The notes: generated by a model from the sequence alone, not told the origin. A stretch of 64,000 nt of DNA from DATAJX01 sp036261915 (GCA_036261915.1 DATAJX010000004.1:1-64000); one strand, 5' to 3'. Shown: positions 7,076-15,322, numbered from the stretch's first letter. Translations and numbers: made by a program.

Positions 7076-8392
7076 ATGAAGGAGCTCTTTGTCTCTGACC
7101 TGCTTGCCCGCAATCCTGGTGAATCGGTCACCCTGCAAGGGTGGTTGGCCAGGCGCAGGCATCAGGGAAAGATCCTATTCATGGATATCGCCGATTCTAC
7201 CGGCACCATGCAGGCGGTAGTTGAGCAGACTGCTGTTGGCGATCAAGCCTTTGAATGTGCACTTAGGGTTCCGTTGGAATCTGGAGTGGGCGTTTCGGGC
7301 TTACTTTCCAACGGTGCCAACCGGCCCAACGAGATTCACGTCAAAACCTTTGACGTGCTCGGAGAGGCCGGTCTGCAGCTCACTCCACGGCCGCGCAGCA
7401 ACTTCGACATCTTCGATCCAAAATTTGCTAACCAGTTATTGGACTACCGCCACATTTACCTGAGGAATCCGAAGGTAATGGCTATTCTCCAGTTTCGGGC
7501 GGAGCTTATGCGGATCGTCCGTGAATGGTTCTACCAGAACCGTTTCATGGAATTTGATGCGCCAATCCTGACGCCGACGCCGTTGTATGACGGCAAGACG
7601 GCGATGGGCATCAACGTGCACGGCGAGGACTTGTTCCTTTCCCAATGCGCCGGTTTCTATCTTGAAGCCGGAGCACACGCTTTCGAACGGATATTCAACA
7701 TGGGGCCTAGCTTCCGTGGCGAAGAATCCCGCAGTAAGCGGCATCTGATGGAATATTGGCACATCAAAGCTGAAGTTGCCTTTGGTGACCGCGAGGACAT
7801 CATCCGCCTGGTCGAAGACATTCTCGGGTACGTGACCCGTGAGTGCCAAACCCGTTGCCGCAAGCAACTGGACATTCTTGGCACAGAGCTTTGTATCGAC
7901 TCTCTGAAGGCACCCTTTCCCCGTATCACTTACGAGGAAGCGGTTATTCGCCTGAAGGAAAAAGGGTTCGATGCTGAGTTTGGCCAAGCTCTCAGCACTG
8001 CCGAGGAAGAAGAGCTTTCCAAGCTTTTCAACAGTCCGTTCTGGATTGTAGGTATTCCTCGTGCGGTCGAGCCGTTTCCCTATGTGATCGATGCCCGTGA
8101 TCCTCGGATCACCATGGTGGCTGATCTCATAGCAAGTAACGGTTGCGGAGAGCTGTTGGGCATTGCCGAGAAGATCCATGACCCTGCCATGCTCGATGAG
8201 CGTCTGGCGGAGAAAGGGAAACTTGGCGAACCGCGCTATCAATTTGTGCGGGATGTTCACCACGCTGGCTGCGTGCCTCACATCGCCTTCGGGATGGGGT
8301 TGGAGCGGCTGATTCGTTGGTTGCTCAATATTCCCCATGTCCGCGACGCCATTCCGTTCCCACGGGTGGTGCGACGATCCATATATCCCTGA
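7076..8392 (+). CDS. Asparaginyl-tRNA synthetase-like class II enzyme, archaeal type
   Basis: A 438-residue class IIb synthetase. The N-terminal OB-fold anticodon domain covers about residues 1-100 (GWLARRRHQGKILFMDIADS). The catalytic domain has LLDYRHIYLRNPKVMAI, motif 2 as FRGEESRSKRHLMEYWHIKA, and motif 3 GMGLERLIRWLL followed by DAIPFPRVVRR. The layout matches archaeal AsnRS (no insertion or GAD domain). One oddity is SQCAGFYLE where relatives usually read SQSAQLYLE, so the amino-acid pocket may differ. It is first in an operon with an archaeal-type AspRS 24 bp downstream. Most alphaproteobacteria make Asn-tRNA by amidation, so a dedicated AsnRS here suggests acquisition by transfer. Confidence 0.85.
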   Translation: MKELFVSDLLARNPGESVTLQGWLARRRHQGKILFMDIADSTGTMQAVVEQTAVGDQAFECALRVPLESGVGVSGLLSNGANRPNEIHVKTFDVLGEAGLQLTPRPRSNFDIFDPKFANQLLDYRHIYLRNPKVMAILQFRAELMRIVREWFYQNRFMEFDAPILTPTPLYDGKTAMGINVHGEDLFLSQCAGFYLEAGAHAFERIFNMGPSFRGEESRSKRHLMEYWHIKAEVAFGDREDIIRLVEDILGYVTRECQTRCRKQLDILGTELCIDSLKAPFPRITYEEAVIRLKEKGFDAEFGQALSTAEEEELSKLFNSPFWIVGIPRAVEPFPYVIDARDPRITMVADLIASNGCGELLGIAEKIHDPAMLDERLAEKGKLGEPRYQFVRDVHHAGCVPHIAFGMGLERLIRWLLNIPHVRDAIPFPRVVRRSIYP

Positions 8393-8416
8393 TCTCACAG
8401 CAGAAGGACTACCACT

Positions 8417-9730
8417 ATGATGAAGCGTACCCTTATCAGTGCACTTTCCGATCATTTGGGAGAGGAAGTCACCGTCCAGGGCTTTGTGGAAACCATCCGC
8501 AATCAAAAGCGCATGGTCTTCCTGGTTCTTCGGGACCAGACCGGCAAGGTACAAGCTCTGCACATGAAGAAGGACGATGGTGATTCAATCGGCTCTGTAG
8601 TCAGCTCGCTGACTACAGAATCGACGGTCACCGTCATCGGCAAGGTCGTTTCGGCCCCCCAGGTTAAACTGGGCGGAATCGAAATTCAGATCGAGTCCAT
8701 CGAGGTCAGCAGTGTGGCAGAAGCCCCCTTGCCGATCGACACGGACTCGTTGCTGGACAAGCAGATCGACTGGCGGCAGGTCAGCCTGCGCTGGCCCGAC
8801 AACTTGCTGATCTTCAAGGTCCAGACCACGATGGAACGGGCCATGCGAGAATACTGGGCCAAGAATGGATTCATCGAGATCCATTCCCCCAAGCTTCTCA
8901 GCACGGCCAGTGAATCCGGCGCCGAGCTTTTCGAACTGCCCTACTTCGGCAAGGATCGGAAGGCTTACCTCGCTCAATCGCCTCAGTTCTATAAGCAGAT
9001 GGCGATGGCGGCGGGCTTCGATCGTGTGTTCGAGATCGGCCCGGTCTTCCGTGCCAATCCTTCGTTCACGTCCCGTCACGATACCGAGTTCACTTCGGTG
9101 GACATGGAAATCTCGTGGGTGGAATCCCATGAGGACGTGATGAAGATCGAAGAAGAATGGCTTGCGTACGTTCTCAACGTCATCGCTCAAGAGCATGGCG
9201 ACGAGATCAAGGCAACCTTCGGCGTAGATGTTGTGGTTCCCACCACCCCGTTCCCCAGAATCACTCTCGCGGATGCGCGGGCGATCCTGGCGGAGAAAGG
9301 GCATATGATCGGCCACAAGGATGATCTGGACCCTCCCGGTGAACGGATGCTCAGTACCTACGTTCAGGAGAAGTACGGCCACGAATTCGTTTTCGTGACG
9401 GACTATCCGGCGGCGGTGCGAGCGTTCTATCACATGCGCCATGAAGATGACCCGACCCTCACCAAGAGCTTCGACTTGCTCTGGAAAGGCCTGGAAATCA
9501 CTACCGGCGCCCAGCGGGAACACCGCCTGGACAAGCTGCTCGCTCAAGCGACGGACCGGGGCTTTGCCCATGGCCCGTTGGAACACTACTTCAACTTCTT
9601 CCGTTACGGCGTGCCTCCTCACGGGGGCTGCGGTGTGGGTCTGACGCGCCTGCTGATGATCCTTATGAACCGCTCGAACGTGCGGGAAGTCACCTTCCTC
9701 TATCGTGGTCCGAACCGGCTGACGCCGTAA
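8417..9730 (+). CDS. Aspartyl-tRNA synthetase, archaeal-type (AspRS2-like)
   Basis: A 437-residue enzyme with an N-terminal OB fold (VTVQGFVETIRNQKRMVFLV) and a class II core: NGFIEIHSPKLLSTASESGA, the aspartate-pocket motif LAQSPQFYKQ, motif 2 around FTSRHDTEFTSVDME, GLEITTGAQREHR, and motif 3 GVGLTRLLM. It lacks the GAD insertion of the ~590-residue bacterial AspRS, so it groups with the archaeal/short AspRS. The end reads YRGPNRLTP rather than the usual FPRD form. It starts at the ATG-ATG at 8417 after AGAAGGA and ends at a strong terminator. As a likely second AspRS beside an MccF-type peptidase it is a candidate resistant target. Confidence 0.9.
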   Translation: MMKRTLISALSDHLGEEVTVQGFVETIRNQKRMVFLVLRDQTGKVQALHMKKDDGDSIGSVVSSLTTESTVTVIGKVVSAPQVKLGGIEIQIESIEVSSVAEAPLPIDTDSLLDKQIDWRQVSLRWPDNLLIFKVQTTMERAMREYWAKNGFIEIHSPKLLSTASESGAELFELPYFGKDRKAYLAQSPQFYKQMAMAAGFDRVFEIGPVFRANPSFTSRHDTEFTSVDMEISWVESHEDVMKIEEEWLAYVLNVIAQEHGDEIKATFGVDVVVPTTPFPRITLADARAILAEKGHMIGHKDDLDPPGERMLSTYVQEKYGHEFVFVTDYPAAVRAFYHMRHEDDPTLTKSFDLLWKGLEITTGAQREHRLDKLLAQATDRGFAHGPLEHYFNFFRYGVPPHGGCGVGLTRLLMILMNRSNVREVTFLYRGPNRLTP

Positions 9731-9749
9731 GACCGCGAGATCGGTTTGG

Positions 9750-9781
9750 CCCGGACAGCATTGCTGTCCGGGTCATTTTTT
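9750..9781 (+). terminator. Strong terminator of the synthetase operon
   Basis: Perfect ten-base stem CCCGGACAGC/GCTGTCCGGG with a 3-nt loop and a T-rich tail. It touches the stop codon of the converging MccF-type gene. Confidence 0.9.
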
Positions 9782-10829
9782 ATGCGGTAACGGCTGCTTC
9801 TAAGATTTCAAAGGTATTGGACTTTGAATCGAGCCCTGCTTTCACGCCAATCGGTAGTGTCATGATTGGGTCGGTATGGCCAATATCGATGTTAAAGAGA
9901 ATGGGGAAGTTATATCCCTCTGTGCGCTCTTTAATGATTTCTTCAAGTTGCTTTACCTGTTCATCCGTATAACCCTTGGGGCGGCCGATAAGCATGCCAA
10001 CACATTGATTAAACACCCCGGACAATTCCAGATCGGTTAAATGGGCGTCGATCCTTGCAGGAGGCTCGCCTTTGCTTAGGTCGGCAGAGCTCTCGGGAAG
10101 CTCCCAGAAGAAAATTTTACCCTTAACATCCGGCCAATATTTGGTCCCCCGTAGGTGCAGAATAGAGGTGATGCAGCCCCCTGTGATCTCACCAGTACAT
10201 TTACCCTCTTTAAGCCATTTGTACCCGATGTTCTTCTTCATGTTACGTGGCCGCTCAAGGTCGGCCTTGGCAAACCAGTTTAAAAGCTCGTCTGTCCACT
10301 CTGTCGAGGGAAATACCTTTCCAACAGGTTCCGTGCTCATCAACACCTTCTTGAAGGATTCGATAGTGTAGGACGGCATACCGAATGCTTCGGCAAACTG
10401 GGTAAGGACCGCCGGACCATAGAAGGTTACAAGATTCGCCTGAGTATTCAGCGCCAGATGCAGGACGCTGATATCCGAGAAGCCCATGAAGATTTTGGGA
10501 TTCTTCCTGATCAGATCAAAGTCCAGATACTTAAGAACTTGGTTACTATGAAAGCCACCGATAAAGCAAATAACGGCTTTGACTTCGGGATTAGCAAACA
10601 TGGCATGGATGTCATCGGCCCGCTCTCGGGGCGTTCCCGCCGCGTGTTCGCGGCGCTTCAGAGCGTTTTCCGCGACAATGACCTTGAATCCCATTTCTTC
10701 AAGGGTCTGAGTACCTTTTTCAACCTTATAGGGCAGCATAGCAGCCAACGGAGAGGAAGGGCTTATAAGACCTATTGTATCGCCTTTTCTCAATTTACGA
10801 GGTTTTACCAACATCTTGCATCTATCCAT
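9780..10829 (-). CDS. MccF-type serine peptidase (S66 family; microcin C immunity-like)
   Basis: A 349-residue S66 peptidase. The nucleophile Ser118 lies in MGFSDISVLH, Glu243 in FFWELPESS and His318 in DIGHTDPIMTLPIG. As I recall, E. coli MccF uses Ser118, Glu243 and His311, and a Trp near 186; here Trp185 follows LLN. The length and the WTDELLNW segment favour MccF over the shorter LD-carboxypeptidase LdcA. MccF cleaves microcin C and related aminoacyl-adenylates that poison AspRS. It converges on an operon that encodes a second AspRS. The start could also be the internal ATG at 10814. An LD-carboxypeptidase role remains possible. Confidence 0.82.
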   Translation of the reverse strand: MDRCKMLVKPRKLRKGDTIGLISPSSPLAAMLPYKVEKGTQTLEEMGFKVIVAENALKRREHAAGTPRERADDIHAMFANPEVKAVICFIGGFHSNQVLKYLDFDLIRKNPKIFMGFSDISVLHLALNTQANLVTFYGPAVLTQFAEAFGMPSYTIESFKKVLMSTEPVGKVFPSTEWTDELLNWFAKADLERPRNMKKNIGYKWLKEGKCTGEITGGCITSILHLRGTKYWPDVKGKIFFWELPESSADLSKGEPPARIDAHLTDLELSGVFNQCVGMLIGRPKGYTDEQVKQLEEIIKERTEGYNFPILFNIDIGHTDPIMTLPIGVKAGLDSKSNTFEILEAAVTA

Positions 10830-10925
10830 TTAGGTTGAAATATTAATGACTTTAACATCGCTTCCTTTGAAACAATAATCAAGTGTTAGAAGCTTTAGAT
10901 ACAACGAGTTAAAAAGCGCGTAACG

Positions 10926-10957
10926 GCCCGGCCGCAGGACACGCAAAGATCAGCTCA
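10926..10957 (+). repeat. 32-bp direct repeat, left copy
   Basis: Begins GCCCGGCCGCAGGAC and ends CAAAGATCAGCTCA. It matches the right copy at 14147-14178 in 31 of 32 positions, same orientation, 3221 bp apart. It lies 22 nt past the stop of the minus-strand gene at 10979. Confidence 0.9.
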
Positions 10958-10978
10958 TATGACCTTACATTATTGGAA

Positions 10979-11332
10979 TTACCGCCGATTCTGAAGCTCC
11001 TGCATCGCGGCAGCTTTTATGGCCGCATAGCACGTTTTAGAAACGTCGCTGATGAGTGGCGCCAAAACCCTCTGATTGTTGGCCTTGAGGTCGGTTATCG
11101 AGGCTCGATCCGCGAGGCCACCGGCGTAACAATCGCACCAGCGCTTGAAGTACGGAAGTGGCATGGCTTGCATGTCGGGATCATTGTCCCGTCCTCGGAC
11201 GCATGAGGCGGTGGTCCCGGCGATGAAGTCCGCGCGGTCCGCTCCAGAAAGAACCTGCGCCCACGCAGTGTCTGCAATAATCGTCACGCACAGTACGATC
11301 AGCCCACTCATAAACCGAAATCGGGTTCGCAT
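10979..11332 (-). CDS. Secreted Cys-containing protein of unknown function
   Basis: A 117-residue protein with a signal peptide (RFMSGLIVLCVTIIADTAWA) and a mature domain with four Cys (TASCVRGR, RWCDCYAGGLADR, SKTCYAA). The pattern around WCDCYAGGLAD resembles small periplasmic proteins of the Rap1a/immunity-like type, but I cannot assign a family. GGAGG lies six bases before the ATG. The neighbour at 11441 has a similar layout (WCEAYIAGVVD), so the two may be distant relatives. It is the leftmost gene of the segment flanked by 32-bp repeats. Confidence 0.6.
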   Translation of the reverse strand: MRTRFRFMSGLIVLCVTIIADTAWAQVLSGADRADFIAGTTASCVRGRDNDPDMQAMPLPYFKRWCDCYAGGLADRASITDLKANNQRVLAPLISDVSKTCYAAIKAAAMQELQNRR

Positions 11333-11440
11333 CGGGTGCCTCCGGTGGGCGAATCTAGCCGAATTTACTTTGTCGAGTCACTGCCGGTCGAGCACCGGTA
11401 ATGGCATAGTATCGCGATATTTGTAAAAAGGGGGTTAGAG

Positions 11441-11840
11441 ATGCGCTTTAGATCATTGGCGATTGGGATAATTGCAGCGACTTTTTTTAGCCCGCCGACG
11501 TTTGCTGCGCCCGGCGATGATGAGATCGCGGCTATTTATTTCGTAAGGTTGCAGCAGTTCGCGTCGAAGTGCGCGAGCCAAGAAGCGATCGACCGTGCTT
11601 GGTGCGAGGCGTACATCGCCGGAGTGGTCGATACGATAGGCAGCAACAGGAGATTGCAGGAAGATCAAGGGTCTGAAACCGGCTCAACAGTCGGCCGAAC
11701 AGGATTTAGACGTGCTTGCCCGGCTAGCGTTGGCCGACGTTATGAGATTGCGTTGTCAGGGAGAGTTTATTGCGCAGGTACTATCGCCTCGATGCGCAGA
11801 AACCCAAACAAACGAGGCCCCGGTAGGTGATGTTACCTGA
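11441..11840 (+). pseudogene. Secreted protein gene, probably frameshifted
   Basis: The first ~75 codons encode a signal peptide (LAIGIIAATFFSPPTFAA) and a domain with WCEAYIAGVVDTIG. After about 11650 the open frame becomes Arg/Gly/Pro-rich and unlike a protein, while the +1 frame reads KGLKPAQQSAEQDLDVLARL then ADVMRLRCQGEFIAQV and ends at a TGA at 11838-11840. This suggests a frameshift between about 11640 and 11680. The uninterrupted frame stops at 11830. The 3' end overlaps the converging RCC1 gene. Confidence 0.5.
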
Positions 11841-13096
11841 ACGGGATAGCTCTGCTGAGCTGTTCCGCCGTTTCCAAGCTGTCCCTGGTCGCCTTGGCCC
11901 CAGCAATAAAGTGCGCCGTTAATGCCCACACCGCAGCTGTGGTTACTGCCTGCTACTATTTGCGTGAAGCTTATAGACGGGGTGGATACCACACGCACCG
12001 GATAGTTTTGCTGGGCAGTGTCGCCATTGCCGAGCTGGCCGTAAGCGTTTAGGCCCCAGCAAAAGGCCGCTCCGTTAATGTCTATGCCGCAGCTATGACT
12101 CGTCCCCGCTGATAGTTGGGTAAAGCTGATGGTCGTGGTGGACACCACGCGCACCGGATAGTTCTGCTGGGCAGTTCCACCGTAGCCGAGCTTCCCGCTA
12201 GCGCCTGAACCCCAGCAATAAGCATTGCCGTTGATATCGACACCGCAGGTGTGGTTGTTGCCTCCTCCGGTTACCTGGGTAAAGCTAATGGCCGTACTGG
12301 AAACCACGCGCACCGGGTAGAGTTGTGAAGTGGAGCCACCATAGCCAAGTTGCCCTTGAGTGCCTTGGCCCCAGCAATACGCCTTGCCATTTATATCGAC
12401 ACCGCAACTGCTGGTGCTACCCGCAGTCACACCGGTGAAGCTGATGGCTGTGGTGGAAACCACCCGTACGGGGTAATTTTGCTGACCGGTGCCGCCGTAG
12501 CCAAGCCGCCCAGTTGCTCCTGAACCCCAGCAATACGCTTTGCCATCGATATCAACAGCGCAGGTATGGCTACCGCTTCCGCCGACCACCTGGGTAAAGC
12601 TGATCGCTGTGGTGGAAACCACTCTCACCGGGTAAGACTGGTTTGCGACGCCGCCATAGCCGAGCACGCCGCTAGCCCCCGAGCCCCAGCAATAGGCCCT
12701 GCCATCGATATCGACACCACAGGCATGGCTATTGTCTATGTCCACCTGCGTGAAGCTGATGGCCGTGGTGGAAACCACGCGCACGGGATAGCTTTGGCTT
12801 ACGGTGCCACCGTTGCCGAGCTGACCGAGGGAGTTGTAGCCCCAGCAGTAGAGTGGCCCGCAGCCCTTCATTGTCACGCCAGCGGGCGTATTGCCTAAAA
12901 AACTGCTCCACTCGGGGTTAGTCTTTGTCGGGATCATGATCGCCTTGCCCGAGGCGTGGTTGTTTTTTACCAGCTTGCAGGTACCCCACTCGCTAATGGC
13001 AACCGTCGCGCCATTGTTCACCTGATACTGGTCGGCTGCCTCTGCCAATCCCGGCAGCATCGCCAATCCGATCAGCACCGCCGCCCACATGCGCAT
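11756..13096 (-). CDS. Secreted RCC1-repeat beta-propeller protein
   Basis: A 446-residue protein: signal peptide (MRMWAAVLIGLAMLPGLAEA), an N-terminal module with SEWGTCKLVKNN and NPEWSSFLGNTPAGVT, then seven RCC1/BLIP-II repeats of about 50 residues, each with YCWG (or FCWG) followed by GxLGxGG and YPVRVVSTTAISFTQV. Seven repeats make one complete propeller, probably a surface adhesion or binding module. At the DNA level the repeats are near-copies about 150 bp apart, so the array could expand or contract. The start overlaps the stop of the S74 gene (TAATG), so the two are translationally coupled. Confidence 0.85.
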   Translation of the reverse strand: MRMWAAVLIGLAMLPGLAEAADQYQVNNGATVAISEWGTCKLVKNNHASGKAIMIPTKTNPEWSSFLGNTPAGVTMKGCGPLYCWGYNSLGQLGNGGTVSQSYPVRVVSTTAISFTQVDIDNSHACGVDIDGRAYCWGSGASGVLGYGGVANQSYPVRVVSTTAISFTQVVGGSGSHTCAVDIDGKAYCWGSGATGRLGYGGTGQQNYPVRVVSTTAISFTGVTAGSTSSCGVDINGKAYCWGQGTQGQLGYGGSTSQLYPVRVVSSTAISFTQVTGGGNNHTCGVDINGNAYCWGSGASGKLGYGGTAQQNYPVRVVSTTTISFTQLSAGTSHSCGIDINGAAFCWGLNAYGQLGNGDTAQQNYPVRVVSTPSISFTQIVAGSNHSCGVGINGALYCWGQGDQGQLGNGGTAQQSYPVQVTSPTGASFVWVSAHRGDSTCAINSP

Positions 13097-13824
13097 TAAC
13101 GCCGCCCTACTTGCTGGGCATGTTCGAGCTTGATCAACCGCGCCCGCAGATCATCGTTCTCGGCTTTCAATTCCTTCACTGCCTGAATGGTCGGCGCAAT
13201 CAAAACCGCATAGTCAACTGATAGCATGCCAGCGCCATCTGTATGAACGGCCTGCGGATATACCTGCTGCACGTCCTGCGCGATTAACCCAATATGCTGC
13301 TGACCTTTGTCGCCGTCCTTGATGTATCGGAAACTTGCCGGATGCAGCGCGTCAAGTTTAGCCAGGCCGCCGCTCAGGTCGGTAATGCCGGTTTTTAAAC
13401 GCCGGTCTGACGAATACAGGTAGGCCACGGCGGTGACGTTGCCGCTGGCGTAGAGCGTCGTGACACTGGTGAGATTTGCAGTGGCCGATATACCGGGCAC
13501 GGTGAGAACGCCGTTGGAGTTAAAATAGCCCGTCGTCGTTCCTGCGGTTGTGATGCTGATGACGTTGGATGTGGTCTGTGCGACTAAGCTTGTGCTGCCA
13601 CTCACGATGCGATCAGTAGCACCACCTCCGCCGCCAGCGACGCCCGTCAAGTTACTCCCATCGCCATAAAGGAAAGTAGCCGATACGATTTTCGCATTCA
13701 CATACGTGCCAGACACAATGCCCCCCGTGCTAGTCGAGACCAACGGTGAACCAAGCATCTGCGCTACCGCAGCGCCGGGTAACAAGACGAGCGCTAACGC
13801 GGCGGGGAGTTTCCAATATTTCAA
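13096..13824 (-). CDS. Secreted protein with C-terminal peptidase S74 chaperone domain
   Basis: A 242-residue protein that begins at a TTG after GAAAGG. Signal peptide LPAALALVLLPGAAVA, then the short module QMLGSPLVSTSTGGIVSGTY, a Gly/Ser/Thr-rich middle, and a C-terminal S74 intramolecular chaperone (SDRRLKTGITDLSGGLAKL, HIGLIAQDVQQVYP, SVDYAVLIAPTIQAVKEL) ending in a short coiled coil. S74 domains trimerise phage tail fibres and bacterial surface fibres and may then cleave themselves off. The same N-terminal module recurs in the protein at 51497-51919. A surface fibre working with the RCC1 protein is the likeliest role. Confidence 0.8.
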   Translation of the reverse strand: MKYWKLPAALALVLLPGAAVAQMLGSPLVSTSTGGIVSGTYVNAKIVSATFLYGDGSNLTGVAGGGGGATDRIVSGSTSLVAQTTSNVISITTAGTTTGYFNSNGVLTVPGISATANLTSVTTLYASGNVTAVAYLYSSDRRLKTGITDLSGGLAKLDALHPASFRYIKDGDKGQQHIGLIAQDVQQVYPQAVHTDGAGMLSVDYAVLIAPTIQAVKELKAENDDLRARLIKLEHAQQVGRR

Positions 13825-14181
13825 ATGGTGCCTTTCATTGCCATTGTTGCCGAATATGCCGCGACATCATCGCGCGCAGCAACGAACGTGCCCGGTTGTT
13901 GTTCACCCATTTTCTGAATCGGCTGTAGCCGGATTCCGGCTTAGCCAATGACAGCCCCCTTGCCCGCTGACGGCGCGCGCTCAAGCCCCGTTGCCCGCAG
14001 GGTGTCGAGGCGAACACTTGCAGCCGCAGACAGGGCTTGAACGCAGCGACGATGCGGGCGATTGCGCGAGGGATTGTTACCCGGAGGGCCGAGACAGCGC
14101 TAAATCTCGCGTGCGAGATCCGCCCGGCTCGGGGGTATTACCTAAAGCCCGGCCGCAGGACGCGCAAAGATCAGCTCACAG
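13825..14181. other. Non-coding gap with structured DNA and the right 32-bp repeat
   Basis: No convincing gene on either strand. The stretch holds a perfect hairpin ATCTCG-CGTG-CGAGAT (14104-14119) nested inside CCGAG/CTCGG, and ends in the right copy of the direct repeat. It may be a decayed gene or a recombination remnant; I cannot tell which. Confidence 0.5.
14147..14178 (+). repeat. 32-bp direct repeat, right copy
   Basis: Differs from the left copy (10926-10957) at one base. It lies four nucleotides past the stop of the minus-strand GIY-YIG gene. Confidence 0.9.
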
Positions 14182-15045
14182 CTATTTCGCCTTCTCCCCC
14201 AAGGCAATCTCGCTTTCCAGTCGATAGTGAATTTCCCTGAACGCTTGCTCCGCCAAGTGCAGATCAATGCGAATTTCGCGATCATCAGGCAGAGGATGAC
14301 CTAGCAATTCCCACATCAATGTTTCAGCCAAGGCGGGTTCTTCAACACTCCGATAGCGATGCACCTCCCAGCCTGCCCAGACGTTCTCCGCAAAACATTC
14401 TTCCAGCGTTTTGTATGTCAGCCCGATTTTAACAAGCCCAGGCTTGTCGGGATGTAACAACAGACAGAGGACGCCTGATGGTTCAGCCTGCCTAACCTGG
14501 TCTGCCGTTCTTTCGCCCATTCCACACTGGGGGCAGCCCTGACCTTCCGCAACATCGTTGGGTCTCGTGCGCCACTCATGGCCGTTGCAGCATTGAAAGT
14601 TGTTTCTTCCGGACCTCTTGCTTTTGACATGCCCTATGAGGTTGATACCGCGCCCTTCCAGGCGCTTTTTCATCCATGCTGTATTCGCGTAAACGTAATC
14701 CGGCACCTTTGGTGGAGGCCGCACGCCTGCCTTCTCTGCTGCCTTCAAGCCCGCCTCTACTGTTTTCCAATCCATCCTTTCAACTTCGACTCCTCCCCGA
14801 TACGGGATGTCGGCCAAACCAGTTGCGCTCCAGAAAACCGCTTCGGCCCAGTTGGTATCGGGAACGGCGATGAATGTTTTGATCTCCCATTTCTGACCGG
14901 TCTCCCTGACGATCCGACCCGCAAGTTTTGCGTGATTGCTATTGTGCTCGACCAATCTCTGTTGTGGATGACGAGTAGTCTGCCCGACCTTGTACAGGTT
15001 CGGATCGGAAGGGTGGACCAATACGTACAGATAGCCTGACTTCAT
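14182..15045 (-). CDS. GIY-YIG/T5orf172-type protein with two nuclease-like domains and a zinc ribbon
   Basis: A 287-residue protein. The N-terminal domain (about 1-95) shows GYLYVLVHPSDPNLYKVGQT, typical of T5orf172/MUG113 GIY-YIG folds. The middle has a treble-clef-like Cys set (FQCCNGHEW and GCPQCG) like zinc domains of homing-nuclease-related proteins. A second, degenerate copy follows (VLCLLLHPDKPGLVKIGLTY) with ETLMWELLGHPLPDDREI. The function is unknown; relatives occur in mobile elements and defence regions. The start at 15045 is chosen because the domain begins directly after it. An upstream ATG at 15102 would add 19 residues. Confidence 0.75.
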   Translation of the reverse strand: MKSGYLYVLVHPSDPNLYKVGQTTRHPQQRLVEHNSNHAKLAGRIVRETGQKWEIKTFIAVPDTNWAEAVFWSATGLADIPYRGGVEVERMDWKTVEAGLKAAEKAGVRPPPKVPDYVYANTAWMKKRLEGRGINLIGHVKSKRSGRNNFQCCNGHEWRTRPNDVAEGQGCPQCGMGERTADQVRQAEPSGVLCLLLHPDKPGLVKIGLTYKTLEECFAENVWAGWEVHRYRSVEEPALAETLMWELLGHPLPDDREIRIDLHLAEQAFREIHYRLESEIALGEKAK

Positions 15046-15279
15046 CGTGCTCTCGCTGCTCCCATCGAGCGCAGCTTGCGACACGGCTGTAACGAGCGTC
15101 AATCGGGAAACTGTCTCGATTTCAGTACAGCGTGATCAGCAACATCACACACAATCGCCGCGCCGGATCAGCAGAAATCTGCGCAGCAGAAACAGCAGCA
15201 GAATAAGCCGTCTGATTTCGAGCCATCTTCACATACAGCGGCAAAAACTCCGACGGATCATTCAACAGCGCACCAGCGC

Positions 15280-15322
15280 TACCCGACATTTGCTTCCTTC
15301 AGGGTAAGAGTCAACTCAATAA
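15280..15322. repeat. Dispersed repeat, degenerate fragment E
   Basis: Shares TACCCGAMATTTGCTTCCTTC and AGTCAACT with copy D at 16141-16260. The rest of the gap 15046-15401 has no gene. Confidence 0.45.

Noticed and set aside
11756..13096. Regular ~150-bp DNA repeats that could suggest a CRISPR or satellite array.
   Set aside because: The period and content match RCC1 protein repeats in one frame; there are no spacers.
13835..14017. A 60-codon minus-strand frame in the gap before the S74 gene.
   Set aside because: Arg-rich, no ribosome site, no similarity recognised; the stretch reads as non-coding.
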